Assembly: GCA_029256575.1 (NCBI GenBank)
Contig: JAQSXR010000023.1
Location: 62,001-126,000, forward strand
Direction of reading: 5' to 3'
Origin: Clostridiales bacterium
Lineage (GTDB): Bacteria; Bacillota; Clostridia; Lachnospirales; JAQSXR01
Length of the DNA stretch: 64,000 nt
In this document: positions 9,405-18,217 of the stretch, piece after piece
How the letters are laid out: each line of letters begins with the position of its first letter
How positions within the stretch are numbered: the first letter of the stretch is position 1
The notes under the pieces: generated by a model
Seen by the model: the letters and a program-made list of their open reading frames with translations, nothing else
Database searches by the model: none
What the model was told of the DNA's origin: nothing
Translations under genes and position numbers: made by a program

Positions 9405-9764
9405 TTAAAAATATAAATACATATCTACTGTTGACACGATGTTAACCGACGTTCCTAAAATATTTTGTATAATAATATCCCCACACTTTAACTTATCCTT
9501 TATTTCTATTCCTGCTATTTCTTCTATTATCTGAAACAAATATTCTTTTGGAACCACATCATCTGTCTTAATAGGTATCATAGGTAATTCAGGAAATATC
9601 GTTTTTACCGTTGATTGAAATGTTCTCATCGGATGTAATATTTCATTAATTGCAAACTCTTTGCCTCTTATGCAGGCATTCCCCGTGACCACAGATATAC
9701 CGTCATTTACATCAACTTGCATTTCACACCCCTTAGGGCAAACGATACATATCATTTTTTTCAC
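9405..9764 (-). CDS. DUF1667 domain protein
   Basis: A 119-residue protein of the DUF1667 family, which accompanies GlpA-like dehydrogenases in anaerobes. The N-terminus has a CxxCxxxC array (C6, C9, C13) and a fourth Cys at about 31 in NACIRGKEFA, suggesting a small metal or iron-sulphur site. It starts with GTG at 9764, overlapping the stop codon of the preceding oxidoreductase by four bases (GTGA), which indicates translational coupling. It is probably an accessory or electron-transfer subunit of the neighbouring flavoproteins; this is inferred from context. Confidence 0.86.
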   Translation of the reverse strand: MKKMICIVCPKGCEMQVDVNDGISVVTGNACIRGKEFAINEILHPMRTFQSTVKTIFPELPMIPIKTDDVVPKEYLFQIIEEIAGIEIKDKLKCGDIIIQNILGTSVNIVSTVDMYLYF

Positions 9765-11029
9765 GTTGAAACACCTTCCTTCAACTCAAAACAAATCTCT
9801 TTATTCTGCAATACATTCTTTAAATTTACACTTATCGTTTCCATTTCCGGAGGCTTCATATTATGATAAAATTTCTTAAAAATTATTGTATCCCCTGTTC
9901 TTATAACAACACTTACATTCTTCAATACCTTTTTACTTCTAAAATAAAAATGTATATTCTCTTCAATATCGAGAAGATTTATCTTCTGTGGTACGATGTA
10001 TAAAAAACTTTTTTCATCGAACTCTACATGGATTAACTCTTCTTCTCCTTTATTTTGAACAAATCGTATGCCCCCTTTTGCTGCTATCTCTGCACTTTCT
10101 GAAACAAAATCAACCAAATCATGTACATGAAGTGCATTCCCACATGAAAAAATACCTTCTTTGCTAGTCATTAAACTTTGATTCACCATTGGTCCCTTGG
10201 TATGGGTGTCTAGTTCTACTCCCAGTGATTTTGCTAATTCATTTTCCGGAACGAGCCCCACAGATAAGATTAATCCGTCACACGCAATAATTTCTTCTGT
10301 ACCTGGAATTTGATTTAAGTTTAAATCTACTTTTTGAACGGTCACAGCCTCAACTCTTTTATCACCATGTATTTTCGTAACAGTTTTCGATAAGTAGAGC
10401 GGAATATCAAAATCATCTAAACATTGAGCAATATTTCTTGATAATCCGGAAGGGGTGTCTTTTACTTCATATACACCTACAACTTTTGCTCCCTCCAGTG
10501 TTAATCTTCTCGCCATTATAAGACCAATATCACCACTCCCTAAGATTACACATTTCTTACAAGGCAAATATCCTAATATATTGGTAAAATACTGTGCTGT
10601 TCCAGCCGTGTATACTCCTGCTGGTCGTGTTCCTTGAATAAAAACCTGTTTTGCTGTTCTTTCCCGGCATCCATTCGCTAGAATAAGAGCTTTAGCTTCA
10701 ATCTCGAATAGACTTTTTTCACTATTAACTAAAGTCAATCTATAACTTTTATTCTCCATCTCAATAATCTCAGTAACAAATGTGTTTTTATATATCGGAA
10801 TCTTTTTCTCGATTACTCTTTTCAAGAATAATTCAGCATATTCTGGTCCAGTTAGTCTTTTTTTAAATCTATGCAAACCAAATCCATCATGAATACATTG
10901 TTTTAATATTCCACCCGCCCTATTTTCTCTTTCAATAATAATCTGTTTAAGTCCTGATTGTTCAATTTCTAAAGCTGCTGCCAAACCAGCTGGTCCACTG
11001 CCAATTATTACAATATCAAATTGCTCCAA
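9761..11029 (-). CDS. NAD(P)/FAD-dependent oxidoreductase (GlpA-operon type)
   Basis: A pyridine-nucleotide-disulphide-type flavoprotein of 422 residues. It has an FAD Rossmann motif IIGSGPAG at 8-15, a second nucleotide motif ILGSGDIG for NAD(P), and a terminal FAD signature GIFSCGNALHVHDLVD. LKQCIHDGFGLHRF at about 42-55 is typical of the class encoded beside GlpA and DUF1667 genes. It probably passes electrons between the GlpA-like dehydrogenase and NAD. The start is TTG at 11029, preceded by a GGGGGGATG ribosome site. It overlaps the DUF1667 gene and follows the GlpA-like gene by 32 nt. Confidence 0.9.
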   Translation of the reverse strand: MEQFDIVIIGSGPAGLAAALEIEQSGLKQIIIERENRAGGILKQCIHDGFGLHRFKKRLTGPEYAELFLKRVIEKKIPIYKNTFVTEIIEMENKSYRLTLVNSEKSLFEIEAKALILANGCRERTAKQVFIQGTRPAGVYTAGTAQYFTNILGYLPCKKCVILGSGDIGLIMARRLTLEGAKVVGVYEVKDTPSGLSRNIAQCLDDFDIPLYLSKTVTKIHGDKRVEAVTVQKVDLNLNQIPGTEEIIACDGLILSVGLVPENELAKSLGVELDTHTKGPMVNQSLMTSKEGIFSCGNALHVHDLVDFVSESAEIAAKGGIRFVQNKGEEELIHVEFDEKSFLYIVPQKINLLDIEENIHFYFRSKKVLKNVSVVIRTGDTIIFKKFYHNMKPPEMETISVNLKNVLQNKEICFELKEGVST

Positions 11030-11061
11030 TAATCATCCCCCCTATAATATATTTGAAAATA

Positions 11062-12756
11062 TTATGATTTAGTAAACTTAGAAACAAGATTTGATCCATC
11101 ACCCTTTTTCGTTAACTCCAACATATTCTTACCTGTCTCTTCTACCATTATTTGTGCAATTAGGGGTGTGCAAAAACCACCTTGACATCTTCCCATACCA
11201 GCTCTTGTTCTTCTCTTAATTGCATCTAAAGTTAATGCAGGTATCGTTGCATGTATCGCATCGATAATTTCTCCCTTGCTAATTTCTTCGCATCTACATA
11301 CTATATGCCCATAATCCCTTCTCTTACTTATTAACTCTCCTCTCTCTTGTTTAGAAAGTAACTTTAGATTCGGAATGCCTTTTCTTACGCTCATAAAATT
11401 CTTCTTCTTGTTTATTTCCCTTTTTTCTTTTAGTAGCTGAATTGTAATTCGTTCAATTTCTTCCGCTATTGCAGGAGATGATGCATACCCTGGGGATTGA
11501 ATACCTGCAGCATAAATCAGATTTTTAATCTTCTTAGATTTTTCAATTATGAAATCTTCTTTATAGGTTGCTGCCCTCGTACCTGCTAGATAGGTAATCA
11601 CATCCCCTTTTTCTATCCCCTTGATAATCGGAAGTTTTACTTCCAGTAAAGCATTTATATTAGTATAGTCCGTTGAATAATCCTCTTTGTATGGCTGTTC
11701 AAATGCAGTTGGCCCAACTAATATATTACCTTCTGCTGTCTTTACGAGTGCTCCCCCTTTTGTATCACTTTTCAATAAATTAGCGCTCACTTGTGAAACT
11801 ATCGTATTAAGTAAATCACCCTTGTTTTTATCTAATAATGCAATTTCACCTTTTCTCGGATGTATCGTAAAGAACTGATCATTTGCCATAGCAGCAATCT
11901 CATCTGCAAATAATCCTGCTGCATTAATCACAACTTTAGGATAAACTGTCCCACGATTTGTTATAACTTTAGTTATCTCATTATTAGTCTCCACTAAATT
12001 AATTACAGCTGTTTCCAGAGATAACTTTAGTCCGTTCATTATGGCATTCTCTGCTAGTGCCGTTGTCATCTCATAAGGTGGACAAACACCTGTAGTTGGA
12101 GCAGTTACTCCACCCACGATATCGCTAGGTATATTAGGAATGATTTTTCTAATTTCTTTTACTTTTACTCTTTTTACACCTTTTGCACCATTTTTCTTTG
12201 CATTTCTAATAATAAAGGTACTTCCAAATAAATACTCGAGCCAGGAGTTAAAAAGAATAAACATTCCAGTTCTTTTAAATGGTACATCTAATTCTTTTGC
12301 CAAATCCTCAAACATTTCATTGCCTCTTATATTCATTTTTGCTTTCAAACTCCCCGGATGTGTGATCCCCGGATGTACCATCCCATCATTTCTTGAACTT
12401 GCATGCATAGCTACATCGCATTCTTTCTCAACTAGCATCAGATCAATTTCCCATTTTGATAGTGCCCTTGCTATTGCCGCTCCAATAACCCCACCACCTA
12501 TAATAAGCACATCAGGTCGTTGCCCTTCAATTATATTATCTGTGAAATTAGGTCTTTGAAAAGAAGGTACTGTAATTCCTTTGACTGTAATTTTATTGAT
12601 AACTCCCCTATATTTTGATTTCGCTGCTACTTTACCTGCAATTATGACTTCTTGCCAGCTCGAAACTTCTCCTTCAAGCTTTATAGCATTATTTTCTTCC
12701 GTGCATATAATAGGTTTGTTAATTATTATATCAAATTGGTAATATTTTGCAATCAA
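11062..12756 (-). CDS. GlpA-like FAD dehydrogenase with BON-like N-domain and BFD [2Fe-2S] domain
   Basis: A 564-residue flavoprotein in three parts. Residues 1-65 form a small domain (IKLEGEVSSWQEV, YRGVINKITVKG) that looks like a BON domain. The DAO/GlpA-type FAD domain begins with LIIGGGVIGAAIAR at about 84-97. A C-terminal BFD-type domain has CRC at 487-489 and RCQGGFC with Cys 524 and 529, the four ligands of a [2Fe-2S] cluster. It probably oxidises glycerol 3-phosphate or a related polyol phosphate. The only start in frame is TTG 12756, with no good ribosome site, so the 5' end is uncertain. It is the first gene of the redox operon, divergent from a decayed GntR gene across a 41-bp palindrome. 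Confidence 0.85.
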   Translation of the reverse strand: MIAKYYQFDIIINKPIICTEENNAIKLEGEVSSWQEVIIAGKVAAKSKYRGVINKITVKGITVPSFQRPNFTDNIIEGQRPDVLIIGGGVIGAAIARALSKWEIDLMLVEKECDVAMHASSRNDGMVHPGITHPGSLKAKMNIRGNEMFEDLAKELDVPFKRTGMFILFNSWLEYLFGSTFIIRNAKKNGAKGVKRVKVKEIRKIIPNIPSDIVGGVTAPTTGVCPPYEMTTALAENAIMNGLKLSLETAVINLVETNNEITKVITNRGTVYPKVVINAAGLFADEIAAMANDQFFTIHPRKGEIALLDKNKGDLLNTIVSQVSANLLKSDTKGGALVKTAEGNILVGPTAFEQPYKEDYSTDYTNINALLEVKLPIIKGIEKGDVITYLAGTRAATYKEDFIIEKSKKIKNLIYAAGIQSPGYASSPAIAEEIERITIQLLKEKREINKKKNFMSVRKGIPNLKLLSKQERGELISKRRDYGHIVCRCEEISKGEIIDAIHATIPALTLDAIKRRTRAGMGRCQGGFCTPLIAQIMVEETGKNMLELTKKGDGSNLVSKFTKS

Positions 12757-12801
12757 TATTGAAAAATTATTTACGTGTGTCCCGTTTTAATTTGTATTTC
12801 A

Positions 12802-12830
12802 TTGCATGCAAACCAATACTAATGTATAAT
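12802..12830 (+). promoter_or_regulatory. Promoter of the GntR-type gene
   Basis: TTGCAT (12802-12807), a 17-nt spacer and a perfect TATAAT (12825-12830), about 48 nt upstream of the ATG. The spacer and -10 box lie inside the left arm of the long palindrome, consistent with autorepression. Confidence 0.65.
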
Positions 12831-12850
12831 TTATACATTAGTATTGGTTT
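12810..12850. promoter_or_regulatory. 41-bp perfect palindrome, probable GntR-family operator
   Basis: Two 20-bp arms that are exact reverse complements (left arm containing CAATACTAATGTATAA) are separated by a single T. It lies between the divergent redox operon and the GntR-type gene and overlaps the latter's promoter. A HutC/GntR-type dimer or tetramer site is the likeliest reading. No T tract follows, so it is not a terminator. Confidence 0.7.
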
Positions 12851-12877
12851 CCAAAATATAAAAAGGGATGGTATCGA

Positions 12878-13512
12878 ATGAGTATGGGAAATGCGTCACC
12901 TCTATATATAAAAGTTAAAACAAGTATACTTGGGAAAATACGAAATCACTTTTGGCTTGTGGATCAACAAATCCCAACTGAGCAAGAACTAATGGACCAA
13001 TACCAAGTATTGGAACTTTTGTAAAGAATAATTTACCAACTTTAACGCTAGAACCGCTTGTTAGTCTTAGTAATCTATTTGCATCAAGAGGAAATAGTGA
13101 GACAAATTATATCGTTAAAAAAGAATCCCTAGTTGTCGATGAATTACTTCATCAATTGACCGAGATTCCGCTTGGTGAAAATATACTTTACATAAATAGA
13201 AAACGTTCTGTAGACGGAATGGTGATAGCTTTAGAGCACGCATATTTCATTCATACCGATGTTTCTGAATCCTATGACTTTCATAATTCAATAGCAAAAT
13301 ATTTATTTGATCATATAAAACTACATTTATATAAAATTAATCATACTATTACGAAAAGAAAACCAAGTGAAGAAGAATGTATTCTTCTCGAGATAAGTAA
13401 CGATATTGATATTATCGAACTAGAGCGATGGAGCTATATGGAAGAGGCGGAAGGTGTTTATTTTTACGTTAAACTTATAATTCTTACTGATATCTATAGT
13501 TATTCGTTTTAA
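12878..13512 (+). pseudogene. Decayed GntR/UTRA-family regulator
   Basis: The remains of a HutC-subfamily GntR regulator. The first frame from ATG 12878 (ribosome site AAAGGGA) encodes a normal GntR start (PLYIKVKTSILGKIRNH, QIPTEQELMDQYQV), then jumps directly to LELL and stops at 13022-13024. The recognition helix expected after QYQV (usually SRxTVRKAL) is missing. The rest of the protein continues in another frame: VKNNLP, then a UTRA-like ligand domain up to the stop at 13510-13512. The linker that normally carries the wing is also short, so at least one, perhaps two, internal deletions occurred. The divergent redox operon has therefore probably lost its own repressor. Confidence 0.8.
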
Positions 13513-13517
13513 TTCCT

Positions 13518-13555
13518 AAAAAAAGAACGGCGATATACTTATATGGCTGCTCTTT
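13518..13555 (-). terminator. Terminator of the subtilase gene
   Basis: On the minus strand the last codons of the subtilase gene and the following bases form an imperfect 16-bp stem (AAAGAGCAGCCATATA with TATATCGCCGTTCTTT), followed by a run of seven T. Confidence 0.55.
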
Positions 13556-15127
13556 GCAAAGATTCCTCCAAGCATAACATCCCGTAACCTTGATTCATGT
13601 TAGGATATACTGTCTGCGGGTTTCTACGCGCTCCTGCTATAAGATAAGCTTTTATTTTTTCACCATATAAATATTCATCATTTCCCCTAACGATCCCCCA
13701 TTCCATAAGAATTGCTGATGCTCCTGTAACAAAAGGTGTAGCCATTGAAGTTCCGCTTCTTGTACTATATCCACCACCCGGTGCTGCTGCAACGATATTT
13801 ACTCCAGGTGCAACAATATCCGGTTTTACCATTCTTTCTAATCTTGTAAATCCTCTTCCAGAGAAATCTGCAACACTATTTAGAAGAGAATTATATGCTC
13901 CGACTGTGATTGCTCTAGCTGCGGTTGATGGTATTGTTAAGGTTGTTCTAAAAGTCGGATTTAAGAACCTTGTTTCTCTGCCAACTGCTTCACTAGCTGG
14001 TAGCCACATATCAAATTCTCCATTAATGACATCTTGAGGTTCCAATCTTATTTTCCATATTCCACTTTCAACGTATGTTCCTAATAACGGAAGAAATTCA
14101 ATATAAATTTCTTGTGCTTTATTGTATGGTGCTGGTTCTCCATAAAAAATCAATACCTTTGTCTGAGTTCCGAAGTTAACAACTTGTCTTGTAAGAGCAT
14201 TATTTAATACTATTGTTTCGATTCCTGATGGAGAAATAATAAAAATTCGCATTAAATCAGCATAACTCTTCCATATCTGTAAATTAACATTACTTTCATT
14301 CGCACTGATAGCAAATTCAACTGTTACTGGTTGATCAGTCACAACCCCATGTGTGTGTTTTCCCGCAGACCCTTCGTTTCCCGTTCCAACTACTATTACA
14401 TTCTTCCATAACCCAGATATGTCATCTATAAATGTTTCTAAAAGAGCTCTCCCCTCATGTGAACCATAGTTATTCCCAAAGCTTAGATTAATTGCAATTG
14501 GACGATCATACTCAATCGCCTTTTGTAATAAATAGCTTAAACCCATCATTATCTGTGTGGTCTTAATAAAGCCTCTTTCACTTACCGGACCTGCTTTAAC
14601 AACCATAATATCACTCATCGGTGCAACTCCTAGAGATCTTCCACCACTTCCTCTTCCGTTTCCTGCTGCAATCGATGTTACATGGGTTCCATGTCCATTG
14701 TTATCCATTGATGGCACTATACCAATTCTTCCTTCCACAGTAGTTTGGCGCAAAGCCCTATCAATATCTTCTTTGGAATACTCTGTACCAATTACAAACC
14801 CTTCCGGCGGTTCTCCACTAATAGACTGATCCCATATTGATAATATTCTTGTTGTTCCATCTACATTTCTAAAATCTTGATGTGCATAATCAATACCTGA
14901 ATCTATTACACCAATTAATATAAAACAGCGTAATTACTTAAAAGTTCTACTATTTCAATATTCAGTTCTTCCCTAACAATATCTAAACTACCATAATATC
15001 TTATGATTAGTTCCCATTCCTTATCCTCTGCATCATATCCTATGTTAAGATCAAGCGACTTCTCTCGTTCACTCTCAGGAGTTTGCAATGCGAGATTTAA
15101 TTGATTTTCTATTTTTTGATCAGCCAT
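13539..15127 (-). pseudogene. Broken subtilisin-like serine protease (Csp-like S8)
   Basis: The N-terminal part starts at ATG 15127 (MADQKIENQLNLAL; ribosome site AAGGGG) and runs in one frame to SNYAVLY and a stop at 14915. The protease domain resumes in another frame a few bases away (LIGVIDSGIDYAHQDF) and runs to the stop at 13539. It keeps the whole catalytic triad: Asp in VIDSGID, His in NGHGTHV, Ser in GTSMATP. In clostridial Csp-type proteases about 60 residues (propeptide end and start of the catalytic domain) separate these two parts, so a deletion with a frameshift is the best explanation. The downstream frame has no ATG near its beginning. The intact parent would be a germination- or stress-related S8 protease. 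Confidence 0.8.
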
Positions 15128-15265
15128 AAATAACCCCTTTTTGATATGTTTATGAAAAATAGTAAAAATATATGTCATTTGCCGTTGGTTGCGAAAGAGA
15201 TTAAATTAATTTGACATCCCCCCATCATACCCCTATAATTAATAATATACGACAGGAGGGATAAT

Positions 15266-15493
15266 ATGAAAAAAGCTAGAAGAATCTTTGCCCTTATAGG
15301 TGCAATCATATTAGTTGGGCTATACATAACTACATTAGTTTCCGCACTCATTCAAACTGAGTTTGCTAAGAACTTATTCTTTATATCATTATCCGCATCT
15401 TTTATTTTACCTGCAACAATATACGGATTTACATTATTTATGAAAGCTCTAACTCCTTCTATTGAGGTAATGCTTAAAGAGCATAATAATTAA
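15266..15493 (+). CDS. Small two-helix membrane protein
   Basis: A 75-residue protein with two hydrophobic segments (about 8-30 and 38-62) and a basic N-terminus MKKARR. The ribosome site is strong (GACAGGAGGG, 7 nt before the ATG), so the gene is probably real. I recognise no functional motif. It stands alone between the broken subtilase and the zinc operon, which both run on the other strand. Confidence 0.7.
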   Translation: MKKARRIFALIGAIILVGLYITTLVSALIQTEFAKNLFFISLSASFILPATIYGFTLFMKALTPSIEVMLKEHNN

Positions 15494-15534
15494 TTTACTT
15501 TTATTATTTCGATATTATTATTTCTATTTTATAT

Positions 15535-16353
15535 CTATTCTCTTTTTAATACCAATCCTATAACCCAAAAAACTATAAAAGCTCCCAAATTTGCCATTAC
15601 AATACTTGCTCCTGCTGGTAAATCAAAGTTAAAGGAAGCAATAATTCCTACGAAAAAGCATACTACAGAAACAAGAGATGATGTGATAATCACTGATTTA
15701 AAATTCTTACTTAACCTCATAGCTGTTAACGCAGGGAATACTGTTAAACTAGAAATTAATAGGGTTCCCATAATTCGCATCCCTACTACGATGGTTATTG
15801 CCGTTAAGAATGCTAACAGCATCTTATACAACCCTACATTCGTCCCCGTTGCCTTTGCATAATTTTCATCAAAGGTTATCGCGAATATTTTATTATAAAA
15901 TAATACATACAAGATAATTACTGCAATTGATAGAGCTACGCTTAAGTACACATCATTTTTACTGATTGCAAATATGCTACCAAACATATAATCACTAACA
16001 TCAACATTCATTCCACCTGATAAACTTGTTACGATTACACCAAAAGCAAGTGCTGTGCTCGATATTAATGCGATGGCGGAATCACCTTTAATCTTACTAC
16101 TTTCACTTAAGCGAAGTAGTAGGAATGCTGCTAAAACAACAATCGGTATAGATACTTGAAGTGGTGCAAGATTAAAAACCATTGCTACTGTTAGTGCACC
16201 AAACCCTACATGTGATAACCCATCCCCAATCATAGAGTATCTTTTTAATACTAAAGTCGCTCCTAAAAGTGATGCACACAATGATACCATTATTCCGACT
16301 ACAAGTGCTCTTATTATAAAACCCTGTGAAAATAAAACTCTAATGTTTTCCAT
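15535..16353 (-). CDS. znuB: Zinc-type ABC transporter permease
   Basis: Membrane permease of the ABC-3 family (ZnuB/TroC type), 272 residues from ATG 16353, with about eight hydrophobic segments and the family's SLLGATLVLKRYSMIGDGLSHVGFGA near the N-terminus. It forms the transmembrane channel for the zinc or manganese imported by ZnuA and ZnuC. The ATG is chosen because GGAGGA lies 8 nt upstream; the frame also has a TTG at 16368 without a site of its own. The start lies inside the last codons of the ATPase gene, indicating translational coupling. Confidence 0.93.
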   Translation of the reverse strand: MENIRVLFSQGFIIRALVVGIMVSLCASLLGATLVLKRYSMIGDGLSHVGFGALTVAMVFNLAPLQVSIPIVVLAAFLLLRLSESSKIKGDSAIALISSTALAFGVIVTSLSGGMNVDVSDYMFGSIFAISKNDVYLSVALSIAVIILYVLFYNKIFAITFDENYAKATGTNVGLYKMLLAFLTAITIVVGMRIMGTLLISSLTVFPALTAMRLSKNFKSVIITSSLVSVVCFFVGIIASFNFDLPAGASIVMANLGAFIVFWVIGLVLKRE

Positions 16354-17056
16354 GACTATGTCCTCCAAATAACCTTTTGCTTATGTCACTTGACAGGTAA
16401 TCCTCTATTTTCCCGTAAAATACTACCGATGTATCTAGATGAAGCATTTTATTTGCATATTTCATTGCTTCTCCAATATCGTGCGACGTCATTACAACAG
16501 TTAATCCATCCTCTTCATTTAATCCTTTCACCAATGCATAGAAGTCTTGCGCTACTTTTGGGTCAAGACCATTAATCGGTTCATCCATAAATAGAATCTT
16601 TTCAGTTGAGCATAGTGCTCTAGCAAGTAACACCCTTTGTTGCTGCCCCCCAGATAAATTCTTATATGATTTATGCATTAATTGTTCTATTTCAAGTCTT
16701 TTCAAATTCTTAAGAGCCGTATCTTTTTCTTTTCTGGAGTAAAAGGGTTTTATTCCTCTTTTAGTAAGGCACCCAGAAATAACAACTTCATAAACAGATG
16801 CAGGAAAATCTCGTTGAATATTAGTTTGTTGTGCTAAATATCCAATTTGCCCTGATTTAACAGTCTTATCAAAGAATATTTCACCTGCTTTTCGTGGAAT
16901 TAATCCGAGAATACCTTTTAGTAGAGTGCTCTTTCCTGAACCATTACTCCCAACTATACATACATAGTCGCCTGAATTTATTTCAAAGCTTACATCTTTC
17001 AGGGCTAAATTATTGCCATAGCTTATGCTAAGATTTTTACATGTTAATTGAGCCAT
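16340..17056 (-). CDS. znuC: Zinc-type ABC transporter ATP-binding protein
   Basis: The 238-residue ATPase of the metal uptake system. Walker A is GSNGSGKST (about 37-45), the signature LSGGQQQR and Walker B ILFMDEPINGLD. The short C-terminal tail GGHSHGKH is His-rich and may bind metal. The ATG follows the ZnuA stop codon directly (TAGATG), with GAGGGGC as ribosome site inside the znuA end. It energises the import of zinc or a similar divalent metal. Confidence 0.94.
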   Translation of the reverse strand: MAQLTCKNLSISYGNNLALKDVSFEINSGDYVCIVGSNGSGKSTLLKGILGLIPRKAGEIFFDKTVKSGQIGYLAQQTNIQRDFPASVYEVVISGCLTKRGIKPFYSRKEKDTALKNLKRLEIEQLMHKSYKNLSGGQQQRVLLARALCSTEKILFMDEPINGLDPKVAQDFYALVKGLNEEDGLTVVMTSHDIGEAMKYANKMLHLDTSVVFYGKIEDYLSSDISKRLFGGHSHGKH

Positions 17057-18055
17057 CTATTTTAGCCCCTCTCTGAGATTTTCTGCATTTTGTTGCATTA
17101 TTTCTATATATGTTATCCCACTATCAAAATCTGATTTAGAAACATTATGTCCTGAATGTAAAAGCAATGCTTTAATACCTGTTTCTTCTGCAATCGATTT
17201 TGCCACTTTAGGTTCAACTAATTCTTCATAATATATTACTGGAATATTCTCATTCCCTATTAAACTTATAATCTCAGATATCCTTTTTACACTAGGGTCC
17301 TCGTCTGCCGCACATGAATCATATGCCCCAACATATTCCAAGTCATATCTCTTAGCGAAATAAGCAAAAGCAAATCTTCCTCCGAAAACAATTTTTTTGC
17401 CTTCACTTTTCTCCATAATTGCCTTAAATGTGTTGTCTAGCTCATCTAATTGTGCCTTATAGGAATTAGCATTAGTCGTATAAAATTCCGCATTCTCACT
17501 ATCTATTTCATTTAATGCCCCTAAAATATTATCCACCATAGTCTTCGCATTAATCGGGTCTGTCCAGATATGCGGATCAAACTCATGGTTATGACCATCG
17601 CCTATACTGTGTTCTTCTTCATTTTCTTCTTCTTCATTTTCTTCTTCTTCATTTTCATCTTCTTCATTTTCGTGATCATCATCATTTAGAAATAACTCAA
17701 TGTTATCGGATGCATCTAAAATATACAATTTATCATTATCTACACTATCAATAACCGTTTGTGCCCAAGGTTCCATATATTCGCCCGTATAGATAAATAA
17801 ATCAGCGTTATTTATTTTAATTATGTCGGTTGGTGTTGGCTCATATGCATGAGTCTCAACTCCTGGCTTTGTAATTAAAATTACCTCTACCTTATCCCCT
17901 CCAATTTGTTTTACAAAATCATATTGGGGAAATAACGTCGTAATTATTGTTAATTTATCATTATTATACTCAATCTTTGCACACCCTGTAAGTGTACTTG
18001 CTCCTACTATAAATATAGCCGCTAAAGCTATCACTCTTTTAAGTTTACCATTCAT
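17057..18055 (-). CDS. znuA: Zinc-binding lipoprotein of an ABC transporter
   Basis: Metal-binding lipoprotein (cluster 9 solute-binding protein), 332 residues from ATG 18055, chosen for its GAGGGC ribosome site; in-frame TTG and ATG lie just upstream. The signal peptide ends in a lipobox LTGC. Metal ligands visible are His in VETHAYEP, His in DPHIWTDP and the late GAYDSCAADEDPS loop. Between the first two sites is a flexible acidic loop of four ENEE-type repeats followed by a short His-containing part (about residues 126-160). Zinc-specific ZnuA proteins carry such a loop, so zinc is favoured over manganese. It is the first gene of the operon; a Fur/Zur-like palindrome lies just upstream. 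Confidence 0.93.
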   Translation of the reverse strand: MNGKLKRVIALAAIFIVGASTLTGCAKIEYNNDKLTIITTLFPQYDFVKQIGGDKVEVILITKPGVETHAYEPTPTDIIKINNADLFIYTGEYMEPWAQTVIDSVDNDKLYILDASDNIELFLNDDDHENEEDENEEEENEEEENEEEHSIGDGHNHEFDPHIWTDPINAKTMVDNILGALNEIDSENAEFYTTNANSYKAQLDELDNTFKAIMEKSEGKKIVFGGRFAFAYFAKRYDLEYVGAYDSCAADEDPSVKRISEIISLIGNENIPVIYYEELVEPKVAKSIAEETGIKALLLHSGHNVSKSDFDSGITYIEIMQQNAENLREGLK

Positions 18056-18080
18056 ATTATTGCCCTCTAACTTCATCAAA

Positions 18081-18099
18081 ATTGAAAACGAGTTTCAAT
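18081..18099. promoter_or_regulatory. Fur-family (probably Zur) operator
   Basis: ATTGAAA, five bases, TTTCAAT: a perfect inverted repeat 26 nt before the ZnuA start and just downstream of the -10 box, overlapping the expected transcription start. The size and AT-rich arms fit a Fur-family repressor; Zur is inferred from the operon it controls. Confidence 0.65.
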
Positions 18100-18104
18100 T
18101 TCAT

Positions 18105-18132
18105 ATTATAACACAACACAAGTAGATGTCAA
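18105..18132 (-). promoter_or_regulatory. Promoter of znuACB
   Basis: On the minus strand: perfect -35 TTGACA (18132-18127), 16-nt spacer, perfect -10 TATAAT (18110-18105). A consensus promoter with the palindrome at its start site is expected of a strongly repressed metal uptake operon. Confidence 0.8.
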
Positions 18133-18217
18133 GCCCACACTTAATCCTTCCTGTTTTCTTACTTATTTTTTATATTTGCCATTGTATATTAAGAAAATTA
18201 TGAAATGATATTTATAA

